Source of the DNA: Paracoccus sediminicola
Lineage (GTDB): Bacteria > Pseudomonadota > Alphaproteobacteria > Rhodobacterales > Rhodobacteraceae
Direction: 5' to 3'
Assembly: GCF_027912835.1 (NCBI RefSeq)
Contig: NZ_CP115768.1
Coordinates: 2,534,501 to 2,598,500 of the forward strand
Length of the DNA: 64,000 nucleotides
Each line of letters starts with the position of its first letter. Position 1 is the first letter of the stretch. The translations under genes were made by a program, and so were the position numbers. The notes under the pieces were generated by a model that ran no database searches, was not told the DNA's origin, and saw nothing but the letters and a program-made list of their open reading frames with translations. This document shows, piece after piece, positions 7,429-15,748 of the stretch.

Positions 7429-8832
7429 TCAGCCTCGCTTGGCAGAGGCAACCACATCGTCGCGCAGAAAGCGGGAAAAGCGGGGATCATCGGCATACCC
7501 AACATTCAGCCGCAGGAAACCGCGCGAGTCGCGGTGACCTTCGGGCATGAATATCGTGCCCGGGGCAAGGAAGATGTCGCGTTCAGCCGCGCGGCGGGCT
7601 AGTTCCATGTCGTCGATGCCAGCCGGCAGCTCCAGCCAGGCATAATAGCCCCCGCCCGGATCGACATTCAGCCGCAATCCCAGCTCCTGCGCGGATTGGC
7701 GCAGTTGTCCGGCGCCTGTCATGATGCGCCGCCTCAGCCGGCCCAGATGGCGGCGATACGTCCCATCGGCCAGCACCGCGTGGACGACGCGCTCCGTGTG
7801 GCCGCAGCTGTTCACCACTGTCAGCATCTTCAGCGCCTGCAAGGGCTGGACCAGGGCGGGCGGGCCGGTGACATAGCCTACGCGCAATGTTGCCGACAGC
7901 GTCTTGGCGAAGCTGCCGACCAGCAGGACACGCTGCAACCCGTCAAGTGCCGCCAGCCGCGTCGCCGAAGGCGGCAACAGATCCCCAAAGATGTCATCCT
8001 CGACAATTGTCAGCCCCAACTCCTCAGCCACGCGAAGGATCCGATGCGCGGTCGGCAGGTCAAGCGACGAGGCGGTCGGATTATGCGCCAGAGATTGTGT
8101 AAAGAACAGCCGCGCGCCGCTGGATCGGGCCGCGCGGGAAAGCTGCGCCGGATCGGGGCCGTCGGGCGTTCTGGCGACGGGGATCAGGCGGGCACCTGTC
8201 AGTTTCAGCTTCGCGAACAGCGGATAATAGCCCGGGCTTTCGACCAGCACGGGATCGCCCGGACGCACCATCTGACGGATGATCAGGTCGAAGGCATGGT
8301 TACCACCCAGGGTCAGGACGACGCTTCCCGGATCGACCGGGATCGACCGCTCCGCGAGCATCCCGGTCAGTGTCTCGCGCAGAGGCAGGAAACCGGCGGG
8401 CGCGTCGTAATGCTGACCCGAGCTTCGGCCTGGACCGTGAATGGCCTGACGCAGATGACGGGTTGCGACCGCGCCGTCGATCCAGCCGGCGGGCGGACGC
8501 CCTTCACCGATACGCGTGCGGAACCGGCGCTCCAGTTGCTCCGACAGCAGGGTGGCCGCATCGACCGCCTCCTGCAACCGCGGGCGGTCGGGCGGCTGCG
8601 GGGCCCCGTATTGTCGACGGATATAAAAGCCGGATCCGGGCCGCGCCTCCAGAAGGCCGCGTGCGACCAGATGGTCATATGCCTCGACCATGGTGTTCTT
8701 CGAGACGCCGAATTGCGACGCTGCCTGACGCAGCGAAGGCAGGCGCGCGCCGACGGCCACTGCGCCCGAACGAATGCGGCCCTCTAGTTCGGCAATCACC
8801 CGTGCCGACAGCGTGCCGCGCGCATCAGGCAT
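7429..8832 (-). CDS. MocR-type transcriptional regulator (GntR wHTH fused to aminotransferase fold)
   Basis: A 467-residue MocR/PdxR-family protein. Residues ~8-75 form a GntR winged helix (LPSLRQAASQFGVSKNTM). The rest is a PLP-dependent aminotransferase class I fold with the lysine-containing motif SFAKTLSATLRVGY. The start is set at 8832, where AGGGGGA lies about 7 bases upstream; the frame continues upstream without a better site. It is divergent from the HMG-CoA reductase/TRAP operon, so it most likely controls that operon. The PLP lysine appears intact, so PLP or a PLP adduct may be the co-effector. Confidence 0.88.
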   Translation of the reverse strand: MPDARGTLSARVIAELEGRIRSGAVAVGARLPSLRQAASQFGVSKNTMVEAYDHLVARGLLEARPGSGFYIRRQYGAPQPPDRPRLQEAVDAATLLSEQLERRFRTRIGEGRPPAGWIDGAVATRHLRQAIHGPGRSSGQHYDAPAGFLPLRETLTGMLAERSIPVDPGSVVLTLGGNHAFDLIIRQMVRPGDPVLVESPGYYPLFAKLKLTGARLIPVARTPDGPDPAQLSRAARSSGARLFFTQSLAHNPTASSLDLPTAHRILRVAEELGLTIVEDDIFGDLLPPSATRLAALDGLQRVLLVGSFAKTLSATLRVGYVTGPPALVQPLQALKMLTVVNSCGHTERVVHAVLADGTYRRHLGRLRRRIMTGAGQLRQSAQELGLRLNVDPGGGYYAWLELPAGIDDMELARRAAERDIFLAPGTIFMPEGHRDSRGFLRLNVGYADDPRFSRFLRDDVVASAKRG

Positions 8833-8856
8833 CGGAACTGTCCCCCTGAATAGACC

Positions 8857-8908
8857 GGTACAGTCAACATGATTATGGAAGAATTGTACCTTGATGCAAG
8901 GATACAAT
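8857..8908. promoter_or_regulatory. Candidate MocR operator in the divergent promoter
   Basis: Three copies of a GGTACAA-like half site lie in the 120-bp divergent gap: GGTACA (8857-8862), its inverse TTGTACC (8884-8890), and GATACAA (8901-8907). MocR regulators commonly bind paired repeats of this length near their own promoter. Assignment rests on position and repetition only. Confidence 0.35.
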
Positions 8909-8952
8909 CTTGTTGAACTCGGTTTTCAGCGCGACCTCTGGAAAGAAATTTC

Positions 8953-10251
8953 ATGTCATATCCTGCGAACGGACCCAATTCGCGTATTGCCAATATGCGT
9001 GCCATGACCCCTGCCCAGCGCCTTGCAGCCGTCGGCGATGCAGCCGGTCTGTCGCCCGAAGATCGTGCGCTGCTGCAGGCTTCGAACGCGCTTCCTATGC
9101 AAACCGCGGACGGCATGATCGAGAACGTGATCGGCCGACTGGAATTGCCGCTGGGTGTGGCCACAAATTTTACCATCAATGGCGTCGACCGGCTGATCCC
9201 CATGGCGGTCGAAGAACCGTCAGTTGTCGCCGCCGCCAGCTATATGGCGCGGATCGCACGCGATTGCGGAGGCTTTCACGCCTCGACCACCGATCCGGTC
9301 ATGCGCGCTCAGGTGCAGATCCTTCAGATTGCGGATCCACATGGCGCGCGCCAGCGGATTCTTGCGGCGCGCGATGAGCTGGTCGATGCCGCGAATGGCC
9401 GTGACAAGGTGCTGGTCGGGCTTGGCGGCGGCTGTCGCGACATCGAGGTGCATGTCTTTGAAAAATCCCGGCGCGGTGCGATGGTGGTGGTGCACCTGCT
9501 GGTCGATGTGCGCGACGCGATGGGGGCGAATACCGTCAATACCATGGCCGAATTCCTGGCGCCCCGGCTGGCAGAGCTGGCTGAAGGTACCGCACGCCTG
9601 CGCATTCTGTCGAACCTCGCCGACCGGCGATTGGCGCGCGCCTGGGTTCGTGTCACGCCGCAGGCGTTGACCACAAGGACAATGCAAGGTGCCGAGGTGA
9701 TCGAAGGTATACTGGATGCGCAGGCATTGGCAGAGGTCGATCCCTATCGCGCGGCGACGCATAACAAGGGTATCATGAACGGCATCGACCCGGTGATCGT
9801 TGCGACCGGCAATGATTGGCGCGCAATCGAAGCCGGGGCGCATGCCTTCGCCGCACGCGATGGCTGCTATACATCTCTGACAACATGGGAAAAAGACCGC
9901 GACGGCAATCTGATCGGAACGCTTGAGATGCCCATGGCTGTCGGAACCGTCGGCGGTGCGACCAAGACGCACCCGATGGCCGCGGCATCGCTGAGGCTGG
10001 CTGGCATCGGCTCGGCCGCCGAGCTCGCCGAAATCGCCGTCGTCGTCGGTCTGGCGCAAAACATGGCCGCCTTGCGCGCGCTCGCGACCGAGGGAATTCA
10101 GCGCGGCCATATGGCCCTTCACGCCCGCAATATCGCCATCGTTGCCGGTGCGAAGGGGGAGGAAATCGACGAAATCGCCCGCCGGCTTTCTGCCGATCAC
10201 GATGTGCGCGTCGAACGCGCGCGTGACATACTGGATGCGCTGCGCAGGTAA
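8953..10251 (+). CDS. mvaA: Hydroxymethylglutaryl-CoA reductase, class II (degradative)
   Basis: A 432-residue cytosolic enzyme interconverting mevalonate and HMG-CoA. Family motifs are clear: ENVIG near residue 57, [10 protein letters not shown] (catalytic Glu, ~87), [11 protein letters not shown], the lysine in [17 protein letters not shown] (Asp), [11 protein letters not shown], and a C-terminal LHARN carrying the catalytic His. Length and lack of a membrane region fit the class II, Pseudomonas mevalonii-type enzyme. It is the first gene of an operon with a TRAP transporter and is divergent from a MocR regulator, with no other mevalonate-pathway gene nearby. Uptake and oxidation of external mevalonate is therefore more likely than isoprenoid synthesis. 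HMG-CoA lyase is not in the window. Confidence 0.92.
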   Translation: MSYPANGPNSRIANMRAMTPAQRLAAVGDAAGLSPEDRALLQASNALPMQTADGMIENVIGRLELPLGVATNFTINGVDRLIPMAVEEPSVVAAASYMARIARDCGGFHASTTDPVMRAQVQILQIADPHGARQRILAARDELVDAANGRDKVLVGLGGGCRDIEVHVFEKSRRGAMVVVHLLVDVRDAMGANTVNTMAEFLAPRLAELAEGTARLRILSNLADRRLARAWVRVTPQALTTRTMQGAEVIEGILDAQALAEVDPYRAATHNKGIMNGIDPVIVATGNDWRAIEAGAHAFAARDGCYTSLTTWEKDRDGNLIGTLEMPMAVGTVGGATKTHPMAAASLRLAGIGSAAELAEIAVVVGLAQNMAALRALATEGIQRGHMALHARNIAIVAGAKGEEIDEIARRLSADHDVRVERARDILDALRR

Positions 10252-10286
10252 TGCCTGATTATCAAGGATCATAAAGGGAGGACATC

Positions 10287-11330
10287 ATGACCATTCGCCT
10301 GACCCGCCGCGGCTTCGTTGCCACCGGCCTTGGAACCGTCGCTGCATCGGCACTTGCCGCGCCCGCCTTGTCGCAAGGCGCCGACAAAGTGACCTGGAAG
10401 ATGCAGTCCCTGTGGGATGGCGGAACCACGCCACAGACCTATGAGGACATCTTCGTCAAGCTCGTCGCGGAAAAGACCGGCGGGGCTTTCGAACTGAACC
10501 TGTTTTCGGCCGGGCAAATCGTGCCGCCCGCGGAATCCTTCGACGCTGTGCGCGGCGGTGCGTTTGAGCTGATGAAGACTTTCGACGGCTATTCCGCCGG
10601 CAAGATCCCTGCCCTTGCCTTTACCAGCACGATCCCCTTCGGCTATCTGAAATCGGAAGATTACAGTGCCTGGTTCTATGATAATGGCGGCATCGACATG
10701 GCGCGCGAGGCATACGGCCCTGCCGGCCTGCATTACATCGCGCCCACCATTTATGATCAGGAGCCGATACATTCCAAGGTCGAAATTCGTACCCTGGGCG
10801 ATCTGAACGGCAAGAAGGGCCGCTTTACCGGCCTGGCATCCACGGTGATGAGCGCCTTCGGCGTTGCGGTCAGCCCACTGCCTACGGCAGAGGTTTATTC
10901 GGCGCTGGACAAGGGTTTGATCGACATTGCCGATCGGGGCGATTTGCAGGCCAATCTGGATGCGGGCTTGGGCGAGGTGGCAAGTTTCATCATCCTGCCC
11001 GGCGTCCATCAGCCGACCACCGCAACCAGCTATGTCGCAAATAGCCGCGCGCACGACGCACTTCCCGAAGACTTCAAGGTGGCATTGGCGGAAGCCGCGA
11101 AAGAGGTTTCGGACGCCTATCAGGAAAACAAGGCCAAGACCGATGCATCGGCGCTGGAGACCTTCAAGGCTGCGGGTGTCGAGGTGATCGAATTGTCCGG
11201 CGACGATGTCAGCGAAGGCCGCGCCAAGGCGTCAGAGGTCTGGCGCGAGGCGACAAAGGACGATCCGCTTGCCGTGAAGATCCTTGAATCGCAGATGGCG
11301 CAGATGCGAGATCTGGGACTTCTGTCGTAA
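10287..11330 (+). CDS. TRAP transporter substrate-binding protein (DctP family)
   Basis: A 347-residue periplasmic receptor with a twin-arginine-like signal (TRRGFVATG, then a hydrophobic stretch and APALSQGA). The mature part is a DctP-fold protein (FSAGQIVPPAESFDAVRGGAFE; DIADRGDLQANLDAGLG). It lies 35 bp after the HMG-CoA reductase gene with its own GGAGG ribosome site, and just before the two TRAP membrane genes. Context suggests mevalonate or a related hydroxy acid as ligand; the sequence alone does not prove this. Confidence 0.88.
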   Translation: MTIRLTRRGFVATGLGTVAASALAAPALSQGADKVTWKMQSLWDGGTTPQTYEDIFVKLVAEKTGGAFELNLFSAGQIVPPAESFDAVRGGAFELMKTFDGYSAGKIPALAFTSTIPFGYLKSEDYSAWFYDNGGIDMAREAYGPAGLHYIAPTIYDQEPIHSKVEIRTLGDLNGKKGRFTGLASTVMSAFGVAVSPLPTAEVYSALDKGLIDIADRGDLQANLDAGLGEVASFIILPGVHQPTTATSYVANSRAHDALPEDFKVALAEAAKEVSDAYQENKAKTDASALETFKAAGVEVIELSGDDVSEGRAKASEVWREATKDDPLAVKILESQMAQMRDLGLLS

Positions 11331-11334
11331 CGCT

Positions 11335-11895
11335 GTGGCGCAGCACTATCAGAACCTTCCCGCAGGTGTCGCGGCCTATACAAGGGCCGTGACCGGCGTC
11401 AACCGGGTGCTGTTCCGCGTGGCCGGGCTCGCCATGATGCTGATCGTGCCGCTTATGCTGTGGGCGGTGCTTATGCGCTATCTCTTCAATGCGCCCTCAC
11501 CTTGGGCGATGGAGCTGGCGCTGATGATTTTCGGGCCCTATTTCCTGCTAGGCGGGCCCTATCTTCTGCACACGCGCGGTCACGTGAACATGGACCTGAT
11601 CGAACGAAGCGCCCGGCCCCGGACGCGACGCGTCTTCCAGTTGCTGAACTATCCGATCATCATCGCCTTCTGCTTCATCCTGTTGATCTATGCCGTACCC
11701 TTCGCCATCGACAGCTTCGAGTATCGCGAGACGTCATTCTCGACCTGGAACCCGCAGATTTGGCCAGTGAAGCTGGCAATCCCGGTGGCGCTGCTGCTCA
11801 TGGGTATGCAAGCGCTCGCCGAATGGTTGCGTGTAATCTTTGGCGACCCCACCGCGCTGATCCGCCACAATCATGATGCCGAGGAGATGCTTTGA
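11335..11895 (+). CDS. TRAP transporter small permease (DctQ family)
   Basis: About 186 residues with four membrane helices and the DctQ landmarks: a RYLFNAPSPWAMELA-like loop after the first helix and HTRGHVNMDL before the third. I choose the GTG at 11335, four bases after the DctP stop; an upstream ATG at 11284 would overlap the DctP gene by 47 bp. It pairs with the large permease encoded next to form the Na+-coupled membrane unit. Confidence 0.82.
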   Translation: MAQHYQNLPAGVAAYTRAVTGVNRVLFRVAGLAMMLIVPLMLWAVLMRYLFNAPSPWAMELALMIFGPYFLLGGPYLLHTRGHVNMDLIERSARPRTRRVFQLLNYPIIIAFCFILLIYAVPFAIDSFEYRETSFSTWNPQIWPVKLAIPVALLLMGMQALAEWLRVIFGDPTALIRHNHDAEEML

Positions 11896-13208
11896 TGTCG
11901 CCGACGCTGATCCTGGTTCTGATGTTCGGCGGGCTGACCGCGTTCCTGCTGACCGGCTTGCCCGTCGCCTTTGTGCTGGGCGGGCTTTCGGTGCTGTTCA
12001 CCGTGCTTTTCTGGGATGCGAATGCGCTTGTCCTGCTGATCCTGCAAATCTTCGATACCATGAAGTCCGAGGCATTGCTGGGCATACCTCTGTATATCTT
12101 CATGGCGGTTCTGTTGCAGCGGTCCGGCGTGATCGGCGATCTTTACCGCGCGATGGAGCTGTGGTTCGGCCGGTTGCGTGGCGGGCTGGCCATCGGCACG
12201 GTCGTCATCTGCATCCTGATGGCGGCCATGACCGGCGTCGTCGGTGCCGCAGTGACGGCGATGGGGATGCTGGCACTGCCGGAAATGCTGCGCCGGGGCT
12301 ATGATGCGCGGCTGGCGACGGGGACGATTTGCGCGTCGGGCACGCTGGGGATCCTCATCCCGCCCTCGGTGCTAACGATTGTCTATTCGGTTACGGCGCA
12401 GGTCAGCATCGGCAAGATGCTGATCGCGGGGATCGTGCCGGGATTGCTGCTTGGCGGGCTCTACATCCTTTACATCGCAGTGATCTGCCGTCTGCGGCCG
12501 GACATGGCCCCCCTGCGGGACGAGGCGCCGAATGCCGGACGGGCCGAAAAACTGGCCTCTCTAAGGACGCTGATCCTGCCGACGGCGATCATCGTGATGG
12601 TGCTCGGCTCGATCTTCTTCGGCATTGCAACGCCGACCGAGGCCGCAGCAGTTGGTGTCGCGGGCGCGGCCCTTGCAGCCGGGCTGCGCGGCACCCTGAA
12701 ATGGCCGATCATCAGCGCCGCCTGCACGGAAACGATGACGGCAACCGCCATGATCCTGTGGATCACGCTCGGCGCGAAGGCCTACGTCGCGATCTTCACC
12801 GGGCTGGGAGGGGCGGATACGCTGCTTGGCCTTATCGGGGCGCTTCAGGTTAATCGCTATATCATCCTTGCGATGATGATGGTCCTGCTGGTCTTTCTGG
12901 GCACGGTACTGGACGAAATCGGGATTATCCTGCTGACCGTGCCGGTCTTCATGCCCATTGTACAGCATCTGGGCTTTGACCCGATCTGGTTCGGTATCCT
13001 CTTCGCGCTGACGATTCAGATGGGCTATATCAGCCCGCCCTTCGGCTATACGCTTTTCTACATCAAAAGCACGCTGCCTGCGCATATCGGCATGGGCACA
13101 GTCTATCGCGGCATCCTGCCTTTCTTCGCGCTGCAATTTATCGGGTTGTTGATCTGCACGGCCTTTCCCGGCCTGATGACATGGCTGCCGGGGCTGATGG
13201 GACGATAG
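11895..13208 (+). CDS. TRAP transporter large permease (DctM family)
   Basis: A 437-residue membrane protein with a dozen or so hydrophobic segments and DctM motifs (GIPLYIFMAVLLQRSG, ASGTLGILIPPSVL, TPTEAAAVGVAGA). The ATG at 11895 overlaps the small-permease stop as TGATG. It is the last gene of the mevalonate-type operon; what follows (13209-13870) is broken DNA from several sources. Ion-motive-force-driven uptake at the inner membrane. Confidence 0.92.
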   Translation: MSPTLILVLMFGGLTAFLLTGLPVAFVLGGLSVLFTVLFWDANALVLLILQIFDTMKSEALLGIPLYIFMAVLLQRSGVIGDLYRAMELWFGRLRGGLAIGTVVICILMAAMTGVVGAAVTAMGMLALPEMLRRGYDARLATGTICASGTLGILIPPSVLTIVYSVTAQVSIGKMLIAGIVPGLLLGGLYILYIAVICRLRPDMAPLRDEAPNAGRAEKLASLRTLILPTAIIVMVLGSIFFGIATPTEAAAVGVAGAALAAGLRGTLKWPIISAACTETMTATAMILWITLGAKAYVAIFTGLGGADTLLGLIGALQVNRYIILAMMMVLLVFLGTVLDEIGIILLTVPVFMPIVQHLGFDPIWFGILFALTIQMGYISPPFGYTLFYIKSTLPAHIGMGTVYRGILPFFALQFIGLLICTAFPGLMTWLPGLMGR

Positions 13209-13256
13209 GACACCTCGTCGCTATTGCGTGCTCATTAACCTCGATCTGCCAGAACT

Positions 13257-13285
13257 CGGCTCATCCCCACGCGTGTGGGGAACAG
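13257..13285 (-). CRISPR. Solitary type I-E-like CRISPR repeat
   Basis: Read on the minus strand this 29-mer begins CTGTTCCCCACACGCG and ends TGGGGATGAGCCG. That is the I-E repeat pattern: TGTTCCCC, a short GC palindrome, then GGGGATGAACCG with one change. Its centre is a 7-bp stem (TCCCCAC/GTGGGGA). No second repeat is found about 61 bp away on either side, so it is a single leftover unit or a lookalike. No cas genes are in the window. It abuts the IS5 transposase fragment exactly. Confidence 0.5.
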
Positions 13286-13453
13286 TTTGAGGCCCGGACT
13301 GGACGCCGTTCGGTGAGCTTTCATGTCAGTGGCGTAGCTCATCACCGTCGTCTTCTCGACGTGCTCGGCAGTCAGTCCCACAGTCGTCTTCGCGCAGATG
13401 CCTTTCTCGCTCCAACGCCTCCAACGGCATAGGCTCTTCCAATATCGGAGCAT
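13286..13453 (-). mobile_element. IS5-family transposase fragment
   Basis: The minus-strand frame resembles the N-terminal third of IS5-family transposases: RWRRWSEKGI, then AGLAAEH-like and EKKTVM-like stretches, the ATYLKAHRTA-type motif here as ATDMKAHRTASS. The DDE catalytic core is mostly missing. The frame stays open through the CRISPR-like unit and then reads VLADRG, which may be a short later piece of the same protein or chance. It is broken by internal deletion and is not functional. Confidence 0.6.
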
Positions 13454-13770
13454 TCGCAGACAGTCTTGCTGAGTCGCTTGGCCGTCAGATGAAAGTTGCG
13501 TTCGATCCAGAAGAGCGCAAGTCCTTGCGCCGCTTCAGCGCGACCGAGGCCGCCGAAGTGCTGCGCGTTAGTACCTCGAACCTGCGCAACCGCCACAAAG
13601 ATGGCAGCTTCGCAGACGTTCACGCTGACGGTCGCGGTCATAGGTTCTACAGAGCCGAAGAAGTTGACGACCTCCGCAACATTTTGGCGCGGAATGGCAA
13701 GAATGCTGACGCGCACAAACCTGGCTGCTGAGACAGCGACCGTCTTCAGGTCATTTCGGTCGTGAATTTC
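13441..13770 (+). pseudogene. Plasmid partition protein RepA/ParA, N-terminal remnant
   Basis: This resembles the N-terminal DNA-binding region of alphaproteobacterial plasmid RepA/ParA ATPases (KSLRRFSATEAAEVLRV, LRNRHKDGSF, ILARNGKNAD). After an in-frame TGA at 13729-13731 the same frame continues DRLQVISVVNF, the strand that should lead into the GGSGKTT P-loop, but the P-loop and everything after it are absent. It is therefore a dead remnant of a plasmid partition gene. Its place between two catabolic modules suggests the block once travelled on a plasmid. Confidence 0.7.
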
Positions 13771-13870
13771 GAAGAACGCCCCTTCAGTGGAGCGTACCTC
13801 CGGCAGCGACACAAGACAGAAAGTTTTTCGCAAAACCGCCGACGGCCGTCCTCTTAGCCATCGGCCAAGC

Positions 13871-15181
13871 TTACATCATGCCTGGTAGCCAGGTGGCAAT
13901 GCCTGGAAAGGCAATCATCAGACCGACCAGCAGCATCGAGCACAGGATGAACGGGATCGCCGCCATGTAAATCGTCCGCATCGATGTGCCCGGCGGAGCG
14001 ACGCCCTTCATGACGAAGAGAAGCAACCCGAGCGGTGGTGTCGAAAAGCTGATCTCCAGAGCCAGAAGGACAACCACACCAAACCAGATCAGGTCGAAGC
14101 CCAGGGTTTCCGCAAGCGGAAAGAAGAACGGCACGGTCAGCATCATGATGCTGATTTGCTCCATGAAGGTTCCAAGGACGAGAAGGACCGCAAACATCGT
14201 TAACAGCATCAGCACCGGGGAGAGCTCCAGCCCTATCGCCCATTGGATGAGACCGCTCGACGCACCGGAAAATGCGAGAAGCTGGCTGAACGTCGCAGAA
14301 CCGAAGACGATCAGATAGGCCATCAGCGTAACCTTCAGCGCGCCGACGACGGATTCCTGGAATGCCGTGAAAGTCAGGCACCTGAAGATCACCGCCAGCA
14401 GGATCACCCCGAGCGCGCCGAAGGCGGCTGCCTCCGAAGGCGTTGCGAAGCCGGACAGCATCAGCGCGATGATGATCGCCATGACGCTGATCATGGGCAG
14501 GATGTCGCGCAGCACAAGGATCAGCTTTTCCCCTGCTGGAACGGCCTCCAGCGAATAGGCGGGTGCCGCGTCCGGGTCGATCCGTGTCTGAATATAAATG
14601 GTCAGCATGTAAAGCCCGGCCAGAACCAGCCCTGGGACGATCCCGGCAATCAGCAGCGCGCCGATATCTATTCGGGCGAGCGTACCCAGAAGCACAGCAA
14701 GCGCGGATGGCGGGATAATGATCGCTAGACCGCCCGTCCCCAGGATCGGCCCTATCGCCATATGTTTCTTATAGCCGCGCCGCTCCATCTCGGGGACCAG
14801 CAGCGAGCCCATCAGCGCCGTCGAGCCCATCGATGACCCGCTGAGAGTTGCGAAGGCGGTGCCTCCCGCAACGGTCACATAGGAAAGCCGGCCCGGCACG
14901 CGTCCCATCAGCCTGTCGATGGCATTGAACATCCGCATCCCCAGCCCGGTGCGAAAGAACAACTCACCCATCAGAAGGAAGAGCGGAATCGGCACCAGAG
15001 CGAAGCTCGACAGCGCGCCGAAGCCGTTATCCAGCATCTGGATCACGCCGGAGCCGCCGCCCATGAAATACCACGCGCCGACGACATTCGCGGCAAGAAA
15101 TGCCATGGCGATTGGCGTACCGATGGCCATGAGAACCAGGATAAGGCTCAGCAGGAACGCCAGCGCGAGATACCATTCCAT
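13871..15181 (-). CDS. TRAP transporter large permease (DctM family)
   Basis: A 436-residue membrane protein with DctM signatures (FALVPIPLFLLMGELFF, GSSMGSTALMGSL, GPILGTGGLAIIIPPS). Its start overlaps the small-permease stop as TAATG. It is the last gene of the minus-strand operon gntR-leuC-leuD-dctP-dctQ-dctM. It should import the substrate, or an intermediate, of the pathway encoded by leuCD and the divergent plus-strand operon. Confidence 0.92.
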   Translation of the reverse strand: MEWYLALAFLLSLILVLMAIGTPIAMAFLAANVVGAWYFMGGGSGVIQMLDNGFGALSSFALVPIPLFLLMGELFFRTGLGMRMFNAIDRLMGRVPGRLSYVTVAGGTAFATLSGSSMGSTALMGSLLVPEMERRGYKKHMAIGPILGTGGLAIIIPPSALAVLLGTLARIDIGALLIAGIVPGLVLAGLYMLTIYIQTRIDPDAAPAYSLEAVPAGEKLILVLRDILPMISVMAIIIALMLSGFATPSEAAAFGALGVILLAVIFRCLTFTAFQESVVGALKVTLMAYLIVFGSATFSQLLAFSGASSGLIQWAIGLELSPVLMLLTMFAVLLVLGTFMEQISIMMLTVPFFFPLAETLGFDLIWFGVVVLLALEISFSTPPLGLLLFVMKGVAPPGTSMRTIYMAAIPFILCSMLLVGLMIAFPGIATWLPGMM

Positions 15182-15681
15182 TATTCCTGGAACCCCGCTT
15201 CACCGGTATGAAGGATCTCCTTGCCGAACACGAAGCGGGCGAATTCGATGGCCATCAGCGTGAAACTGATCGGAAAGGCAATCGTGAGTATCCATTTCGG
15301 GACGAAGAAGGCACGCACATCATAGTCACTGCGCTCGATATTCATCAGCACAAGCTCCAATCCTTTCCAGGCCAGAACCAGGGAAGTGATGGTGCAGATC
15401 GCGGCGACGAACCGGCTGAGGATATTCAGCGCCGTTGGCGACAATACGGATGTGAGCAGTTCGATATGAACATGGCCTTTTTTGCGCACAAGCCACGGCG
15501 CCCCGAGCAGGGTCAGATAGAACATCGCATATTCCGTGGAGAGGAAAAACCACGCTGAGGGCTGCGCACCGAGATTGCGGATCACCACGGCAAGCACAAT
15601 AGCCACCAGCAGCCAGACAAGCATAAGACCGGCAAACACCGCCATGCCGTTGAGGATGCCCAGGTAAATTCGGTTCAGCAT
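15181..15681 (-). CDS. TRAP transporter small permease (DctQ family)
   Basis: A 166-residue protein with four hydrophobic helices and DctQ landmarks (WFFLSTEYAMFYL, RKKGHVHIELL). It lies between the binding-protein gene, with a stem-loop in the gap, and the large-permease gene, which it overlaps. Partner of the large permease in the inner membrane. Confidence 0.88.
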   Translation of the reverse strand: MLNRIYLGILNGMAVFAGLMLVWLLVAIVLAVVIRNLGAQPSAWFFLSTEYAMFYLTLLGAPWLVRKKGHVHIELLTSVLSPTALNILSRFVAAICTITSLVLAWKGLELVLMNIERSDYDVRAFFVPKWILTIAFPISFTLMAIEFARFVFGKEILHTGEAGFQE

Positions 15682-15704
15682 GCCCTGCGTCTATCCCTTC
15701 CTGC

Positions 15705-15731
15705 ATCAGGCGCGTGACCGGCGCGCCTGAT
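15705..15731 (-). promoter_or_regulatory. Intercistronic stem-loop after TRAP binding-protein gene
   Basis: A perfect 10-bp inverted repeat (15705-15714 with 15722-15731) and a 7-base loop, between dctP and dctQ. No U-tract. It has the same position and design as the hairpins after the two ABC binding-protein genes in this window, and probably favours the dctP message over the downstream membrane genes. Confidence 0.6.
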
Positions 15732-15748
15732 CTATTCGTTACCAAGAC

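Noticed and set aside
13257..13285. Reading the palindrome simply as a transcription terminator of the upstream TRAP operon
   Set aside because: It has no T-tract and the match extends well beyond the stem to the I-E repeat ends, so the CRISPR-like reading is preferred, with caution.
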